Shown here: positions 1 through 13,184 of the stretch, in pieces | How the letters are laid out: each line of letters opens with the position of its first letter | Position numbering within the stretch: position 1 is the stretch's first letter | Source of the DNA: Herbiconiux moechotypicola | GTDB taxonomy: Bacteria; Actinomycetota; Actinomycetes; Actinomycetales; Microbacteriaceae | DNA: 64,000 bases | Direction of reading: 5' to 3' | Assembly: GCF_024979255.1 (NCBI RefSeq) | Contig: NZ_JANLCN010000001.1 | Coordinates: forward strand, 523,224 to 587,223 | Program-made: the position numbers and the translations under genes | Notes under the pieces: model-generated | The model's database searches: none | Told to the model about the DNA's origin: nothing | The model's input: the letters and a program-made list of their open reading frames with translations, nothing else

Positions 1-1
1 G

Positions 2-682
2 ATCATCGCCCGCGACGTGCTGCTCGCCGAGCACGTGGGCGCCCGCCTGCACATCTGCCATCTCTCCACGGCCGGCTCGGTCGACGTGGTGCGCTGGGCG
101 AAGGCCCGCGGCATCGCGGTGACGGCCGAGGCCACCCCCCACCACCTGCTCCTCACCGAAGAGCTCGTACGCAGCTACGACGCCCGCTACAAGGTGAACC
201 CGCCGCTCCGCCGCGACGAAGACGTGCTCGCGCTCCGCGAGGGCGTGGCCGACGGCACCATCGATATCATCGCCACCGACCACGCCCCGCACCCGCGCGA
301 GAGCAAGGAGTGCGAGTGGGATGCGGCGTCGTTCGGCATGGTCGGGCTCGAGTCGGCCCTCCCCGTGGTGCAGACGGCCCTCGTCGACACCGGGCTGGTG
401 GGATGGGCCGACGTCGCCCGGCTGCTCTCGCAGAAGCCCGCCGAGATCGGGCGCCTGAACGACCACAGCCACGCCTTCGAGCCGGGTTCGCCGGCCAACG
501 TCGTGCTCGTCGACCCGGCCTCGTCGAGCGTCTTCGGCCTCGACCGTCTGCACGGCCGCAGCGGCAACACGCCCTACGAGGGCGTGACCCTCTCGGGCAG
601 CGTGCGCTGGACCTTCCACGAGGGCTTCGCCACCCTCCGCGACGGAGAACTGGCGCCCGTCGGCGAAGCGGCGGTGCGGTGA
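2..682 (+). CDS. pyrC: Dihydroorotase, C-terminal part (runs off left edge)
   Basis: Zn-dependent cytosolic amidohydrolase that cyclises carbamoyl-aspartate to dihydroorotate in de novo pyrimidine synthesis. Only 226 C-terminal codons are present; the frame is open from base 2, so roughly half of a 430-450 aa protein lies outside. Visible family motifs are [10 protein letters not shown], the metal-site region [12 protein letters not shown] and the catalytic-Asp segment [13 protein letters not shown]. The stop overlaps the next start as TGATG. Position ahead of carA, carB and pyrF matches the conserved actinobacterial pyr cluster. The upstream pyrB/pyrR region is not visible. Confidence 0.96.
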   Translation: MIARDVLLAEHVGARLHICHLSTAGSVDVVRWAKARGIAVTAEATPHHLLLTEELVRSYDARYKVNPPLRRDEDVLALREGVADGTIDIIATDHAPHPRESKECEWDAASFGMVGLESALPVVQTALVDTGLVGWADVARLLSQKPAEIGRLNDHSHAFEPGSPANVVLVDPASSSVFGLDRLHGRSGNTPYEGVTLSGSVRWTFHEGFATLRDGELAPVGEAAVR

Positions 683-1206
683 TGGAACGACTGGTCCCCG
701 GCATCCTCGTGACGCTGCTCGCCCTGGTGCTGCTCGGCCTGATGCTGTGGGCCTGGCGCGGGCGGCGCCGCCGGCAGGCGGCGTTCTCGGCGCCCGCGGT
801 GGAGGCCGCGACGACCGGCCGGGGCGCCGAGCTCGCCCGCGCATCCGTTCTCTACGTCGCCACCACGAAGGCCGACGAGCCCCTCGAGCGCCTCACCATC
901 CCCGGCCTGGCGTTCCGCGGCCGGGGCGAGCTGGCGGTGTGGGAGCAGGGCGTCTCGCTCACCATCCCCGGCGAGCCCGAGACTTACATCCCGCGTGCAT
1001 CCCTGCGCTCCGTGGGCACCTCCACCTGGGCCATCGACCGCGTGGTCGAGACCGGTGGACTGGTGCGCCTGGACTGGACCTACCCCTCCACCGACGGCCC
1101 GGCCGAGGTGGAGAGCTACGTGCGCGCCCTCGAACTCGGCGATGCGCGGCGTCTCATCGACGCCGCGACCTCGCTCGTCCCGCAACAGGAAGGAACCTCG
1201 TCGTGA
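682..1206 (+). CDS. Small membrane-anchored protein of the pyr operon (PH-like domain)
   Basis: A 174-residue protein with one N-terminal membrane helix (about residues 6-25), an Arg cluster RGRRRR that should stay cytoplasmic, then a soluble mostly beta domain. The start ATG overlaps the pyrC stop and the end overlaps carA as GTGA, so it is translationally coupled on both sides. The slot between pyrC and carA is held by an uncharacterised membrane protein in mycobacteria too (Rv1382 position), so the place is conserved. The PH-like fold is my inference from length and strand pattern. Function unknown; no catalytic motif is visible. Confidence 0.85.
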   Translation: MERLVPGILVTLLALVLLGLMLWAWRGRRRRQAAFSAPAVEAATTGRGAELARASVLYVATTKADEPLERLTIPGLAFRGRGELAVWEQGVSLTIPGEPETYIPRASLRSVGTSTWAIDRVVETGGLVRLDWTYPSTDGPAEVESYVRALELGDARRLIDAATSLVPQQEGTSS

Positions 1207-2362
1207 TCTCTACCGAACCCGCCGTTCTCGTGCTGGAGGACGGACGACGCTACGAGGGGCGCGCCTACGGCGCCCGCGGCCGCACCCTCGGCGAGGCCGT
1301 CTTCGCCACCGGCATGACCGGCTACCAGGAGACCCTCACCGACCCGAGCTACGCCGGTCAGATCGTGATGCAGACCGCACCGCACATCGGCAACACCGGC
1401 GTGAACGACACCGACAAGGAGTCGTCGAAGATCTGGGTGGCCGGCTACGTGGTGCGCGACCCCTCCCGGGTGGTGTCGAACTTCCGCGCCCAGCGCTCGC
1501 TCGACGACGACCTGCAGACCGACGGGGTGGTGGGAATCTCGGGCATCGACACCCGCGCGCTCACCCGTCACCTGTGCAGCCTCGGCGCCATGCGGGCCGG
1601 CATCTTCTCGGGTGCCGAGTACGAGCTCAACGCGGTCGAGCAGCTCAACGCCGTGCGCGGCGGGGCGGAGATGGCGGGGCAGAAGCTCTCCACCGTCGTC
1701 TCCACGAAGGAGCGCTACCAGGTGCCCGCCGTGGGCGAGCGCATCGGCTCGGTGGCCGTGCTCGACCTCGGCGTGAAGACCTCCACCCTCAACTACCTCG
1801 CCGAGCGCGGCTTCGACGTGGAGGTGCTGCCCGAGTCGATCACGGCCGAAGAGGTGCGCGACCTCGCACCGGACGCCCTGTTCTACAGCAACGGCCCCGG
1901 CGACCCGGAGGCATCCGAGACCCACGTCGCCCTGCTGCAGGAGCTGTTGCGCGGCGGGCTGCCCTACTTCGGCATCTGCTTCGGCAACCAGCTGCTCGGC
2001 CGTGCGCTCGGCTTCGGCACCTACAAGCTGCCCTTCGGCCACCGCGGCATCAACCAGCCCGTGCTCGACCGCACCACCGGCCGGGTAGAGATCACCAGTC
2101 AGAACCACGGTTTCGCGGTGGACGCCCCGCGCGAGGGCGTGGTGGACTCGCCCGCCGGCTTCGGTCGCGTCGAGGTGAGCCACGTGAGCCTCAACGACGA
2201 CGTCGTGGAGGGTATCCGCTGCCTCGACCTCGACGCCTTCTCGGTGCAGTACCACCCCGAGGCCGCCGCCGGCCCGCACGACTCCATGTACCTGTTCGAC
2301 CGGTTCCGCGACATGATCCTCGCGACGAAGACCCCCGCGCTCTCCGAAGGAGACAACCAGTA

Positions 2363-2363
<1 letters not shown>
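1203..2363 (+). CDS. carA: Carbamoyl-phosphate synthase small subunit
   Basis: Glutaminase subunit that hydrolyses glutamine and passes ammonia to CarB for carbamoyl phosphate, feeding pyrimidine and arginine synthesis. The GTG at 1203 ([14 protein letters not shown]) is chosen because it overlaps the previous stop and begins the conserved CPSase N-domain; the length of 386 aa is normal. The class I amidotransferase triad is visible: nucleophile C259 in [10 protein letters not shown], and H351 and E353 in QYHPEA. The stop TAA shares a base with the carB start (TAATG). Confidence 0.98.
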
Positions 2364-5646
<3,283 letters not shown>

Positions 5647-5650
<4 letters not shown>

Positions 5651-6516
5651 CCGACGGTCAGACCCCGGCAGCGCCGTTCGGTGCGCGACTCGACTCCGTG
5701 TTCGGGTCGCGCGGGCACCTGTGCGTCGGGGTCGACCCGCACCCCTACCTGCTGGAGCAGTGGGGGCTGCCGGCGAACGCCTCCGGTGTGCGGTCGTTCG
5801 GGCTGACCGTGGTCGAGGCCGTCGCCGCCTCGGGCCGCGTGGGCATCGTGAAGCCGCAGGTGGCGTTCTTCGAGAGCTACGGATCCTCGGGGTTCGCCGC
5901 GCTCGAAGAGGTGCTTTCCGCGGCGCGGGCGGCCGGCCTGCTGGTGATCGGCGACGCGAAGCGCGGCGACATCGGGTCGACCAACGACGGCTATGCGGCC
6001 GCGTGGCTCACACCCGGTTCGCCGCTCGAGGTGGATGCGCTGACGGTCACCGCCTACACCGGCGTGGGCGCTCTCGACGGCATCGTCGCCGCGGCGACCG
6101 CGGCGGGCAAGGGGCTGTTCGTGCTGAGCGCCACCTCCAACCCGGAGTCGCGTGCGCTGCAGACGGCGCGCACGCCGGAGGGTTCGACGGTGTCGCGGCT
6201 CGTGGCCGAGGAGGTGGCCGCGCACAACGCCGACCGCACGAGGCTCGGCGACTTCGGTCTTGTGCTGGGCGCCACCAAGCGGCTCGACGACTACGGGTTC
6301 ACGCCCGAAGCCCTGCGCGCACTGTCGACCACCCCGGTGCTCGCCCCGGGCTTCGGGTTCCAGGGGGCCGAGTTCACGAGCATCCCGCACGTGTTCGGGC
6401 CGCTCGCGCCCGACGTGGTGGTGAGCGTGTCGCGCTCGGTGCTGCAACACGGCGCAACGGGCCTCGCGGGCGCCCTGGAACGCGACTCCGCCGCCCTGGC
6501 GGAGGTGATCGCGTGA
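5647..6516 (+). CDS. pyrF: Orotidine 5'-phosphate decarboxylase, type 2
   Basis: Decarboxylates OMP to UMP, the last step of de novo UMP synthesis. The 289-residue length and the DAKRGD motif (residues 103-108, with K105 in the charged Lys/Asp network) mark the longer type 2 subfamily usual in Actinobacteria. The start overlaps the carB stop as ATGA and the end overlaps the fused guanylate kinase as GTGA, so nucleotide synthesis runs directly into nucleotide kinase in one transcript. Confidence 0.97.
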
Positions 6517-7427
6517 ACCCGCCCGAGGTCGACCGGGTCGCCGCCTCCCGGGCCGCCGTCGCTGCCCGGCGGGCCCGCGCGGCGGTGAAGCACGCCGTGA
6601 ACGAGCGGCGGCTGAGCGCGGTGACCGTGCTGCACACCGCTCTGGCCAGTTCCGAGAGCATCGAGGCCACCCTCCGCGTGCGCGACCTGCTCCTCAGCAT
6701 CCCCGGCCTCGGCCCCGTGCGGGTCGATCGGGTGATGCAGCGTCTGGAGATCTCGCCCTCGAAGCGGCTCGCGGGCCTTGGGGTGCACCAGCAGGAGCGC
6801 CTGCAGGAGTACCTGGAGCATCGCGCCCCCACGATCGACGAGTCCGCGCTGAGCCGCCTCGTGGTGCTCGCCGGCCCCACCGCCGTGGGCAAGGGCACCG
6901 TCTCCACGTTCATCCGCGAGAACCACCCCGAGGTGTGCCTTTCGGTCTCGGCCACCACGAGGGCACCGCGCCCGGGCGAGGTGGACGGCGTGAGCTACTA
7001 CTTCCTCGACGACGCCGAGTTCGACCGGATGATCGCCGACGGAGAGTTCCTCGAGTGGGCCGTGGTGCACAACAAGTCGCGCTACGGCACCCCCCGGCCG
7101 CCGATCGACCGCGCCCTCGCCGAGGGCAAGAGCGTGCTGCTCGAGATCGACATCCAGGGCGCCCGCCAGGTGAAAGAGGCGATGCCCGAGGCCACACTGG
7201 TGTTCCTGCTGCCGCCCAGCTGGGACGAACTGGTGCGCCGCCTCATCGGCCGCGGCACCGAATCGGCCGAGGAGCAGGAGCGCCGGCTGAGCACCGCGCG
7301 GGTCGAGCTGGCGGCCCAGAGCGAGTTCGATCACCGGGTCGTGAACAGCGATGTCGAGGCCGCCGCGCGAGAGGTCGTAGAATTGATGCGGATTCAGAAG
7401 GCGATCGACCTTCACGGCAAGGAGTAA
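6513..7427 (+). CDS. gmk: mIHF-type DNA-binding domain fused to guanylate kinase
   Basis: One continuous 304-codon frame holds two proteins that are separate neighbours in mycobacteria (mihF then gmk). Residues 1-107 match the actinobacterial integration host factor family, with a charged helical start (AARRARAAVKHAVNERR), a helix-hairpin-helix-like IPGLGPVRVDRVMQRL and the terminal RLAGLGVHQQERL. Residues 114-304 are guanylate kinase (GMP + ATP to GDP + ADP), with P-loop GPTAVGKGT at 121-129 and SATTRAPRPGE for GMP binding. GTG 6513 overlaps the pyrF stop; no internal stop or strong internal ribosome site separates the halves. Whether the N-domain still binds DNA is unknown. Confidence 0.95.
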   Translation: MNPPEVDRVAASRAAVAARRARAAVKHAVNERRLSAVTVLHTALASSESIEATLRVRDLLLSIPGLGPVRVDRVMQRLEISPSKRLAGLGVHQQERLQEYLEHRAPTIDESALSRLVVLAGPTAVGKGTVSTFIRENHPEVCLSVSATTRAPRPGEVDGVSYYFLDDAEFDRMIADGEFLEWAVVHNKSRYGTPRPPIDRALAEGKSVLLEIDIQGARQVKEAMPEATLVFLLPPSWDELVRRLIGRGTESAEEQERRLSTARVELAAQSEFDHRVVNSDVEAAAREVVELMRIQKAIDLHGKE

Positions 7428-7433
7428 GAACAC

Positions 7434-7697
7434 ATGGCCACCAACAAGCTCGGCATCATCGACCCGCCCATCGACGACCTCCTCGCGAAGGTCGACTCGA
7501 AGTACGCACTGGTCATCTTCGCCTCGAAGCGCGCCCGCCAGATCAACGACTACTACGCCGACCTGCACGAGGGCTCGCTGTTCGACAACGTCGGCCCGCT
7601 GGTCGACTCCACCATCGACGACAAGCCGCTCTCCGTCGCGATGCACGAGATCAACGAGGACAAGCTCGAGATCCGCCCCAACGCACCCGTCGAGTAA
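7434..7697 (+). CDS. rpoZ: RNA polymerase omega subunit
   Basis: An 87-residue omega subunit that helps fold and dock beta prime in RNA polymerase. The N-terminal segment [20 protein letters not shown] and the [13 protein letters not shown] helix are typical of the family. An AAGGAG ribosome site lies inside the 3' end of gmk, six bases after which the gene starts. The gmk-rpoZ-coaBC order is conserved in Actinobacteria. Confidence 0.97.
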   Translation: MATNKLGIIDPPIDDLLAKVDSKYALVIFASKRARQINDYYADLHEGSLFDNVGPLVDSTIDDKPLSVAMHEINEDKLEIRPNAPVE

Positions 7698-7712
7698 CCG
7701 GCGCCGCCGCAC

Positions 7713-8954
7713 GTGAACATCGTCGTCGGCATCACGGGCGGCATCGCCGCCTACAAGGCGGTCGGAGTGGTGCGCGGCCTCGTGCTCGCCGGTCACGACG
7801 TGCACGTCGTGGCCACCGAGGCGGCACTGAAGTTCGTCGGTCGCCCCACTCTGGAGGCGATCTCGCGCAACACGGTGCACACCGAGCTCTACGAGGGCGT
7901 CGCCGAGGTGCGGCACGTGGCCATCGGCCAGGCCGCCGACCTCGTGGTGATCGCGCCCGCCACCGCCAACACGCTGGCGAAGCTCGCCGCGGGCATCGCC
8001 GACGATCTGCTCGGCAACACGGTGCTCGCCACGAAGGCCCCGCTCGTCGTGGCGCCGGCGATGCACACCGAGATGTGGCAGAACGCGGCCACCGTCGCGA
8101 ACGTCGCGACACTCCGCGCGCGCGGAGTGCACCTCGTGGGTCCCGTGAGCGGTCAGCTCACCGGAAAGGACTCCGGGGCAGGGCGGATGGCCGAGCCCGA
8201 GCAGATCGTGGCGGAGGCGCTGGCCGTCGTCACGGGTGCTGCTCCGGTGCCGGGGGAGACCCGCCTCGAGGGTCGCACGGTGCTCGTCACCGCGGGCGGC
8301 ACGCGCGAGCCGCTCGACCCCGTGCGTTACATCGGCAACCGCTCGAGCGGCCGTCAGGGTGTGGCCCTGGCCGAGGCCGCACGCGACCGTGGCGCATCCG
8401 TCACCCTCGTGGCCGCGCACCTCGAGGTGCCCGTGCCCACCGGGGTCGAGGTCGTGCGCGCCGAGACGGCCGCCGAGCTGCTCGCCGTCGTCACCGACCT
8501 GTCACCGCGGCACGACCTCACCATCATGGCGGCCGCGGTCTCCGACTACCGGCCGGTGGCCGTGTCCGACGCCAAGATCAAGAAGGCGAACACGGGGGAG
8601 CGGCTCACGCTCGAGCTCGTGCAGAACCCCGACATCCTCGCGAGCATCTCCGCCGAACCCCGGCACGGACGTCTGATCGTGGGGTTCGCCGCCGAGACCG
8701 CGGGCGACGACGCCGAGCTGCTCGCGCTCGGCCGCGCGAAGGTGGCCCGCAAGGGCTGCGACTTCCTCGTGCTGAACGCCGTGGGGTGGAACGCCGGGTT
8801 CGTCTCGGAGCGCAACACGGTGGTCGTGCTCGACGGCGCAGGGGATAGAGTTCTCGAGGCCTCCGGCACCAAGATGTCGGTGGCCGATGACATCCTCGGG
8901 GTGTTCGCCGCAGCCCTCGCCGCTTCCCCCTCCGCACCTTCTGGAGCCGCATGA
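7713..8954 (+). CDS. coaBC: Bifunctional phosphopantothenoylcysteine decarboxylase / phosphopantothenate-cysteine ligase
   Basis: Two-domain 413 aa enzyme of CoA synthesis. The N-terminal CoaC flavoprotein opens with [10 protein letters not shown] (residues 6-15) and carries the [18 protein letters not shown] and APAMHTEMW segments; the C-terminal CoaB ligase from about residue 185 has the KIKKAN motif at 288-293 and the VGFAAET stretch. CoaB couples 4'-phosphopantothenate to cysteine using a nucleotide triphosphate, and CoaC decarboxylates the product. The GTG start is 15 bases after rpoZ and the stop overlaps metK (ATGA). Confidence 0.97.
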   Translation: MNIVVGITGGIAAYKAVGVVRGLVLAGHDVHVVATEAALKFVGRPTLEAISRNTVHTELYEGVAEVRHVAIGQAADLVVIAPATANTLAKLAAGIADDLLGNTVLATKAPLVVAPAMHTEMWQNAATVANVATLRARGVHLVGPVSGQLTGKDSGAGRMAEPEQIVAEALAVVTGAAPVPGETRLEGRTVLVTAGGTREPLDPVRYIGNRSSGRQGVALAEAARDRGASVTLVAAHLEVPVPTGVEVVRAETAAELLAVVTDLSPRHDLTIMAAAVSDYRPVAVSDAKIKKANTGERLTLELVQNPDILASISAEPRHGRLIVGFAAETAGDDAELLALGRAKVARKGCDFLVLNAVGWNAGFVSERNTVVVLDGAGDRVLEASGTKMSVADDILGVFAAALAASPSAPSGAA

Positions 8955-10159
8955 CCTCCCTCCGCCTGTTCACCTCCGAGTCCGTCACCGAGGGGCACCC
9001 CGACAAGATCTGCGACCAGATCTCCGACAGCATCCTCGACGCGCTGCTGGCCGTCGACCCGCGCGCCCGCGTGGCGGTCGAGACGCTCGTGACCACCGGG
9101 CTGGTGCACGTCGCGGGCGAGGTGAGCACCGAGGGCTACGTCGAGATCCCGGCGATCGTGCGTGAGAAGATCACGTCGATCGGGTACACCTCCTCCGACG
9201 TGTGGTTCGACGGCCGCTCCTGCGGCGTGTCGGTGTCGATCGGCGGTCAGTCGCCCGACATCGCACAGGGCGTCGACAACGCCTTCGAGACCCGTGAGGG
9301 CAGCTCCACCGACGAGATCGATCGTCAGGGCGCCGGCGACCAGGGCATCATGTTCGGCTACGCCACCACCGAGACCCCGCAGCTCATGCCGCTGCCGATC
9401 TGGCTGGCGCACCGACTCTCGCAGCGCCTCGCCGAGGTGCGCAAGGAGGGCGTGCTCGACTACCTGCGCCCCGACGGCAAGACCCAGGTCACCGTCGGCT
9501 ACGAGGGCGTCGTGCCGCGCACGGTCGACACCGTGGTGCTCTCCACGCAGCACGCACCTAGCGTCGGCCTCGACGAACTGCGCGCCGAGGTCGAGGAGAC
9601 GGTCATCCGTCCCGTGCTCGAGGCGGCCGAGGCCGAAGGCCTCTCGCTGTCGTCGCAGGCGGCGCGCATTCTCATCAACCCCACCGGCCGGTTCGAGATC
9701 GGCGGGCCGCAGGGCGACGCCGGGCTCACCGGCCGCAAGATCATCGTCGACACCTACGGCGGCGCCTCGCGGCACGGCGGTGGGGCGTTCAGCGGCAAAG
9801 ACCCGTCGAAGGTCGACCGCTCCGGCGCCTACGCGATGCGCTGGGTGGCCAAGAACGCGGTGGCGGCCGGGCTCGCCGAGCGCCTCGAGGTGCAGGTGGC
9901 GTACGCCATCGGCAAGGCGGCTCCCGTGGGGTTCTACGTGGAGAGCTTCGGCACCGGGGTGGTCTCCGACGAGGTCATCACGGCGGCGCTGCAGGAGGTG
10001 TTCGACCTGCGCCCCGCCGCCATCATCGAGCAGCTCGACCTGCTGCGGCCCATCTACGCGCAGACGGCGAGCTACGGGCACTTCGGCCGCGAGCTGCCCG
10101 ACTTCACCTGGGAGCGCCTCGACCGTGTCGACGAGCTCCGGGCGGCCGCAGGGCTCTGA
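8951..10159 (+). CDS. metK: S-adenosylmethionine synthetase
   Basis: Makes S-adenosylmethionine from methionine and ATP as a cytosolic tetramer. The 402-residue length is standard. Visible signatures are [11 protein letters not shown] (H16 and D18 act on the triphosphate and metal), [12 protein letters not shown], and the glycine-rich [16 protein letters not shown] loop. The start overlaps the coaBC stop and priA begins 2 bases after the stop, so there is no room for a SAM riboswitch and the gene is expressed as part of the long operon. The product is the cofactor of RsmB encoded downstream. Confidence 0.98.
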   Translation: MTSLRLFTSESVTEGHPDKICDQISDSILDALLAVDPRARVAVETLVTTGLVHVAGEVSTEGYVEIPAIVREKITSIGYTSSDVWFDGRSCGVSVSIGGQSPDIAQGVDNAFETREGSSTDEIDRQGAGDQGIMFGYATTETPQLMPLPIWLAHRLSQRLAEVRKEGVLDYLRPDGKTQVTVGYEGVVPRTVDTVVLSTQHAPSVGLDELRAEVEETVIRPVLEAAEAEGLSLSSQAARILINPTGRFEIGGPQGDAGLTGRKIIVDTYGGASRHGGGAFSGKDPSKVDRSGAYAMRWVAKNAVAAGLAERLEVQVAYAIGKAAPVGFYVESFGTGVVSDEVITAALQEVFDLRPAAIIEQLDLLRPIYAQTASYGHFGRELPDFTWERLDRVDELRAAAGL

Positions 10160-10161
10160 CC

Positions 10162-12255
10162 GTGGCGGGCGAGCGCGTGATCGCCCGGGTGATGCTCGAG
10201 TCGCCGCTGCCGCAGCTCGACCGGCTGTTCGACTACCTCGTGCCCGAAGCACTGGTGCAGGATGCGCAGCCCGGAGTGCGCGTGAAGGTCCCGCTGCGCT
10301 CGGCGGGGCGCACCGCGCGCGGCTACATCGTGTCGCTGGCCGAGCACACCGACACCTCGCGCACGCTGAGCGAGCTCGACGAGGTGGTGTCTCCGCTGCC
10401 GGTGCTCACGCCCGAGGTGTGGGCGCTGGCGCGGCGCCTGGCCGACAGGGCGGCCGGGAGCGCCTGCGACATCGTGCGGCTCGCGGTGCCGCCGCGCTTC
10501 GTGCGGGTGGAGAAGGCGTTCCTCGCCGCGCGGGGGGCCGCTTCGCCACGCGAGGCCTCGACCGACGCCGTAACGGGCTCGATGGGCTTGTCGAGTGGCG
10601 AAACCGTCCTTGCCCGGGTGCCTCACCTGACCGGATACGTCGAGGCGGATGCACGGCACCTGCTCGAGCCGGGCGCCCGGAGCGCCATCTCGGCGGTGGC
10701 GACCGTGGCTGGGCTGGGCACGGCGGACGCCGCTCCTCCGGCCGACGCGCGACCCGTCTCGCTCGCGCATGGGCACGCGACAATGGGGCACTGGGCGCTG
10801 ACCGCCGCCGAGCTCGCGGTCGCCGTCTTGGCGGGCGGCGAGTCGACCATCGTCGTGCTGCCCGACCACCGCGACCAGGCCCAGCTCGAGGCCGCGCTCG
10901 CCCACCTCGGGGCGGGCGACTCCGTGGTGCGGCTCGACGCCCGGCAGGCGCGCACCGAGCGCTACGCGAACTTTCTCTCCGCCCTCTCGGGTGACCCCTG
11001 CATCGTCGTGGGCAACCGCTCCAGCGTGTACGCCCCGGTCGGCCACTTGGGCCAGATCATCATCTGGGACGACGGCGATCCATTGCAGAGCGAACCCCTC
11101 GCGCCCTACGTGCACGCGCGCGACGCCGCGCTCGTGCGGCAGGAGCAGTCAGGCTGCCGACTCGTATTCCTCTCCCACTCCCGCAGCACCGAGGTGGAGC
11201 GCCTGGTGGAGATCGGCTTCCTCCACCGGGTGGAGCCTGCACCGCGCTACCTGCCGAGAGTGGTGCCCACCGCCGAGCAAGACGACGCCGACGCGCCGCG
11301 CAACGCCGCGCGCATCCCGTCGTCGGCCTGGAAGGTCGCCCGGTCGGCCCTCGAGCACGGCCCCGTGCTCATCCAGGTGGCACGGCCGGGCTACGCGCCG
11401 GTGCTCGCCTGCCGCAGCTGCGGAACGGCGGCGGCCTGCACGGTCTGCGGGGGAGCACTGCACGTCACTCGTGCAGGAGACCCTCCCAGTTGCACCTTGT
11501 GCGGCGCCCTGGCCACCTCGTGGGTGTGCCGCCACTGCCAGGGCACCACGCTCCGCTCCAGCGTCGTGGGCGCCGCCCGCACCGCCGACGAGCTCGGGCG
11601 CGCCTTCCCCGGCGTACGGGTGGTCGTCTCCGACGGCGAGCGCGAGGTGCTCACCGTCGACGACCGCCCGGCGATCGTCGTGGCCACGCGGGGCGCCGAG
11701 CCCGTGGCGGCGCACGGTTACCGCGCCGTGCTCCTGCTCGACGGTCCGCGCATGCTCGCCCGCGAGTCGCTCCGTGTGGCGGAGGACTGCCTGCGCTGGT
11801 GGTCGAACGCCATCGCGCTCGCCGCCCCCGGCGCCACGAGCGTGCTCGTCGGCGTCGGGGGCGAGCTCGCGCGGGCGCTGGCCACCTGGCGTCAAGACGG
11901 AGTGGCCTCGAGCGAACTCGCCGACCGCCGAGCCCTCCGCTTCCCGCCGGCCGTCCGCCTGGCCACCCTCACCGGTACCTCCGCGGTGGTGACGGATGCG
12001 CTCACCGCGTTGCGCGGGCTCGTCACCGACGCCGAATGGGCGAAGATGGATACCCTCGGCCCCGTGCCCGTCGACGACGGGTCGGTGCGTGCGATCGTGC
12101 GGTTCGACTACGCGGTCGGCGCGGCGGTGGCCGGGCACCTGCGTGCGCTGGTGGTGAAGAACGCCACCAGCAGGCGGTCGAAGACCCCGGGTTCCGGGTC
12201 GCGGCCCGCCCCCACCCTGCGCGTGCGCCTCGACGATTCGGAGATCCTGGAATGA
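10162..12255 (+). CDS. priA: Primosomal protein N' (PriA), apparently helicase-deficient
   Basis: 697-residue PriA-family protein for replication restart. The 3'-DNA-binding N-domain is present. Four CxxC pairs (Cys 417/420, 426/429, 444/447, 456/459) form the two zinc sites characteristic of PriA. No Walker A GxxGxGKT is found where the helicase core should start; the equivalent stretch is low in conservation and Ala/Gly-rich. This matches actinobacterial PriA proteins, which are annotated as probable replication restart proteins without helicase activity. Residues about 128-210 form a poorly conserved linker. The gene lies between metK and fmt as in other Actinobacteria. Confidence 0.92.
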   Translation: MAGERVIARVMLESPLPQLDRLFDYLVPEALVQDAQPGVRVKVPLRSAGRTARGYIVSLAEHTDTSRTLSELDEVVSPLPVLTPEVWALARRLADRAAGSACDIVRLAVPPRFVRVEKAFLAARGAASPREASTDAVTGSMGLSSGETVLARVPHLTGYVEADARHLLEPGARSAISAVATVAGLGTADAAPPADARPVSLAHGHATMGHWALTAAELAVAVLAGGESTIVVLPDHRDQAQLEAALAHLGAGDSVVRLDARQARTERYANFLSALSGDPCIVVGNRSSVYAPVGHLGQIIIWDDGDPLQSEPLAPYVHARDAALVRQEQSGCRLVFLSHSRSTEVERLVEIGFLHRVEPAPRYLPRVVPTAEQDDADAPRNAARIPSSAWKVARSALEHGPVLIQVARPGYAPVLACRSCGTAAACTVCGGALHVTRAGDPPSCTLCGALATSWVCRHCQGTTLRSSVVGAARTADELGRAFPGVRVVVSDGEREVLTVDDRPAIVVATRGAEPVAAHGYRAVLLLDGPRMLARESLRVAEDCLRWWSNAIALAAPGATSVLVGVGGELARALATWRQDGVASSELADRRALRFPPAVRLATLTGTSAVVTDALTALRGLVTDAEWAKMDTLGPVPVDDGSVRAIVRFDYAVGAAVAGHLRALVVKNATSRRSKTPGSGSRPAPTLRVRLDDSEILE

Positions 12256-13184
12256 AGATCGTGTTCGCCGGCACCCCGGCGCCCGCGGTGCCGAGCCTCG
12301 AGCGGCTCGCTCTGCTCGCGCCCGCGGTCGAGATCGCCGCGGTGATCACGCGTACCGACGCACCGCTCGGCCGGAAGCGGGTGCTCACGCCCTCTCCCGT
12401 CGCCGAGGCGGCCGATCGGCTCGGACTCGACGTCATCAAGACCAACCGGCTGGGCGACGAGGCGACGGCGCGGATCGCCGCACTCACGCCCGACCTCGGG
12501 GTGATCGTCGCCTACGGCGGTCTGGTGCGCGAGCCACTGCTCTCCACCCCGCGTCTGGGCTGGATCAACCTGCACTTCTCCGTGCTGCCGCGCTGGCGCG
12601 GCGCTGCTCCGGTGCAGCACAGCGTCATCGCGGGCGACACCGAGACCGGGGCGGCCGTCTTCCAGCTCGTGGCGGGCCTCGACGCCGGCCCGGTGTTCAC
12701 CCAGAGCCGCACGCCGATCGGCCCGCACGAGACGGCCGGCAACCTTCTCGCCCGGCTGGCGGAGAGCGGCGCCGAGCAGCTCGCCGACACGATGCGGTCG
12801 ATCGCCGTCGGCACTGCGAGCGCGCGGGAGCAGACCGGCGAGGTCACGCTCGCCCCGAAACTCACCCTCGACGACGCCCGGCTCGACCTAGCGGAGCCCG
12901 CAGAGCGCGTCTACAGCCGCCTCCGCGGAGTCACGCCCGAACCCGGGGCATTTGTCGAGATCGACGGGATGCGCGTCAAGGTGCTCGAAGCGGCGCCGGC
13001 TCGTGACCGTGCCCGGCTGGCTCCGGGCGAACTCCAGGGCGACGGGCGCGCGGTCTTCCTCGGCACCGGAACGGAGCCCCTGGAACTCGTGACCGTGCAT
13101 CCGGCCGGCAAGAAGGCCATGCGCGCTGCAGACTGGTGGCGGGGCCTGGGTGCGGCCACGATGCAGGCGGAGGTGAGCCGATGA
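12252..13184 (+). CDS. fmt: Methionyl-tRNA formyltransferase
   Basis: Formylates initiator Met-tRNA using 10-formyl-tetrahydrofolate. The start ATG at 12252 overlaps the priA stop, giving 310 aa. The catalytic set is present: N106 and H108 in NLHFSVLPRWRGAAP, and D144 in VAGLDAGPVF. The C-terminal tRNA-recognition barrel includes RLRGVTPEPGAF. ATGA overlap with rsmB downstream. The usual partner def is not in this window. Confidence 0.97.
   Translation: MKIVFAGTPAPAVPSLERLALLAPAVEIAAVITRTDAPLGRKRVLTPSPVAEAADRLGLDVIKTNRLGDEATARIAALTPDLGVIVAYGGLVREPLLSTPRLGWINLHFSVLPRWRGAAPVQHSVIAGDTETGAAVFQLVAGLDAGPVFTQSRTPIGPHETAGNLLARLAESGAEQLADTMRSIAVGTASAREQTGEVTLAPKLTLDDARLDLAEPAERVYSRLRGVTPEPGAFVEIDGMRVKVLEAAPARDRARLAPGELQGDGRAVFLGTGTEPLELVTVHPAGKKAMRAADWWRGLGAATMQAEVSR

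Noticed and set aside
8940..8951. Possible SAM riboswitch before metK
   Set aside because: metK overlaps the coaBC stop, so there is no untranslated leader to hold one.
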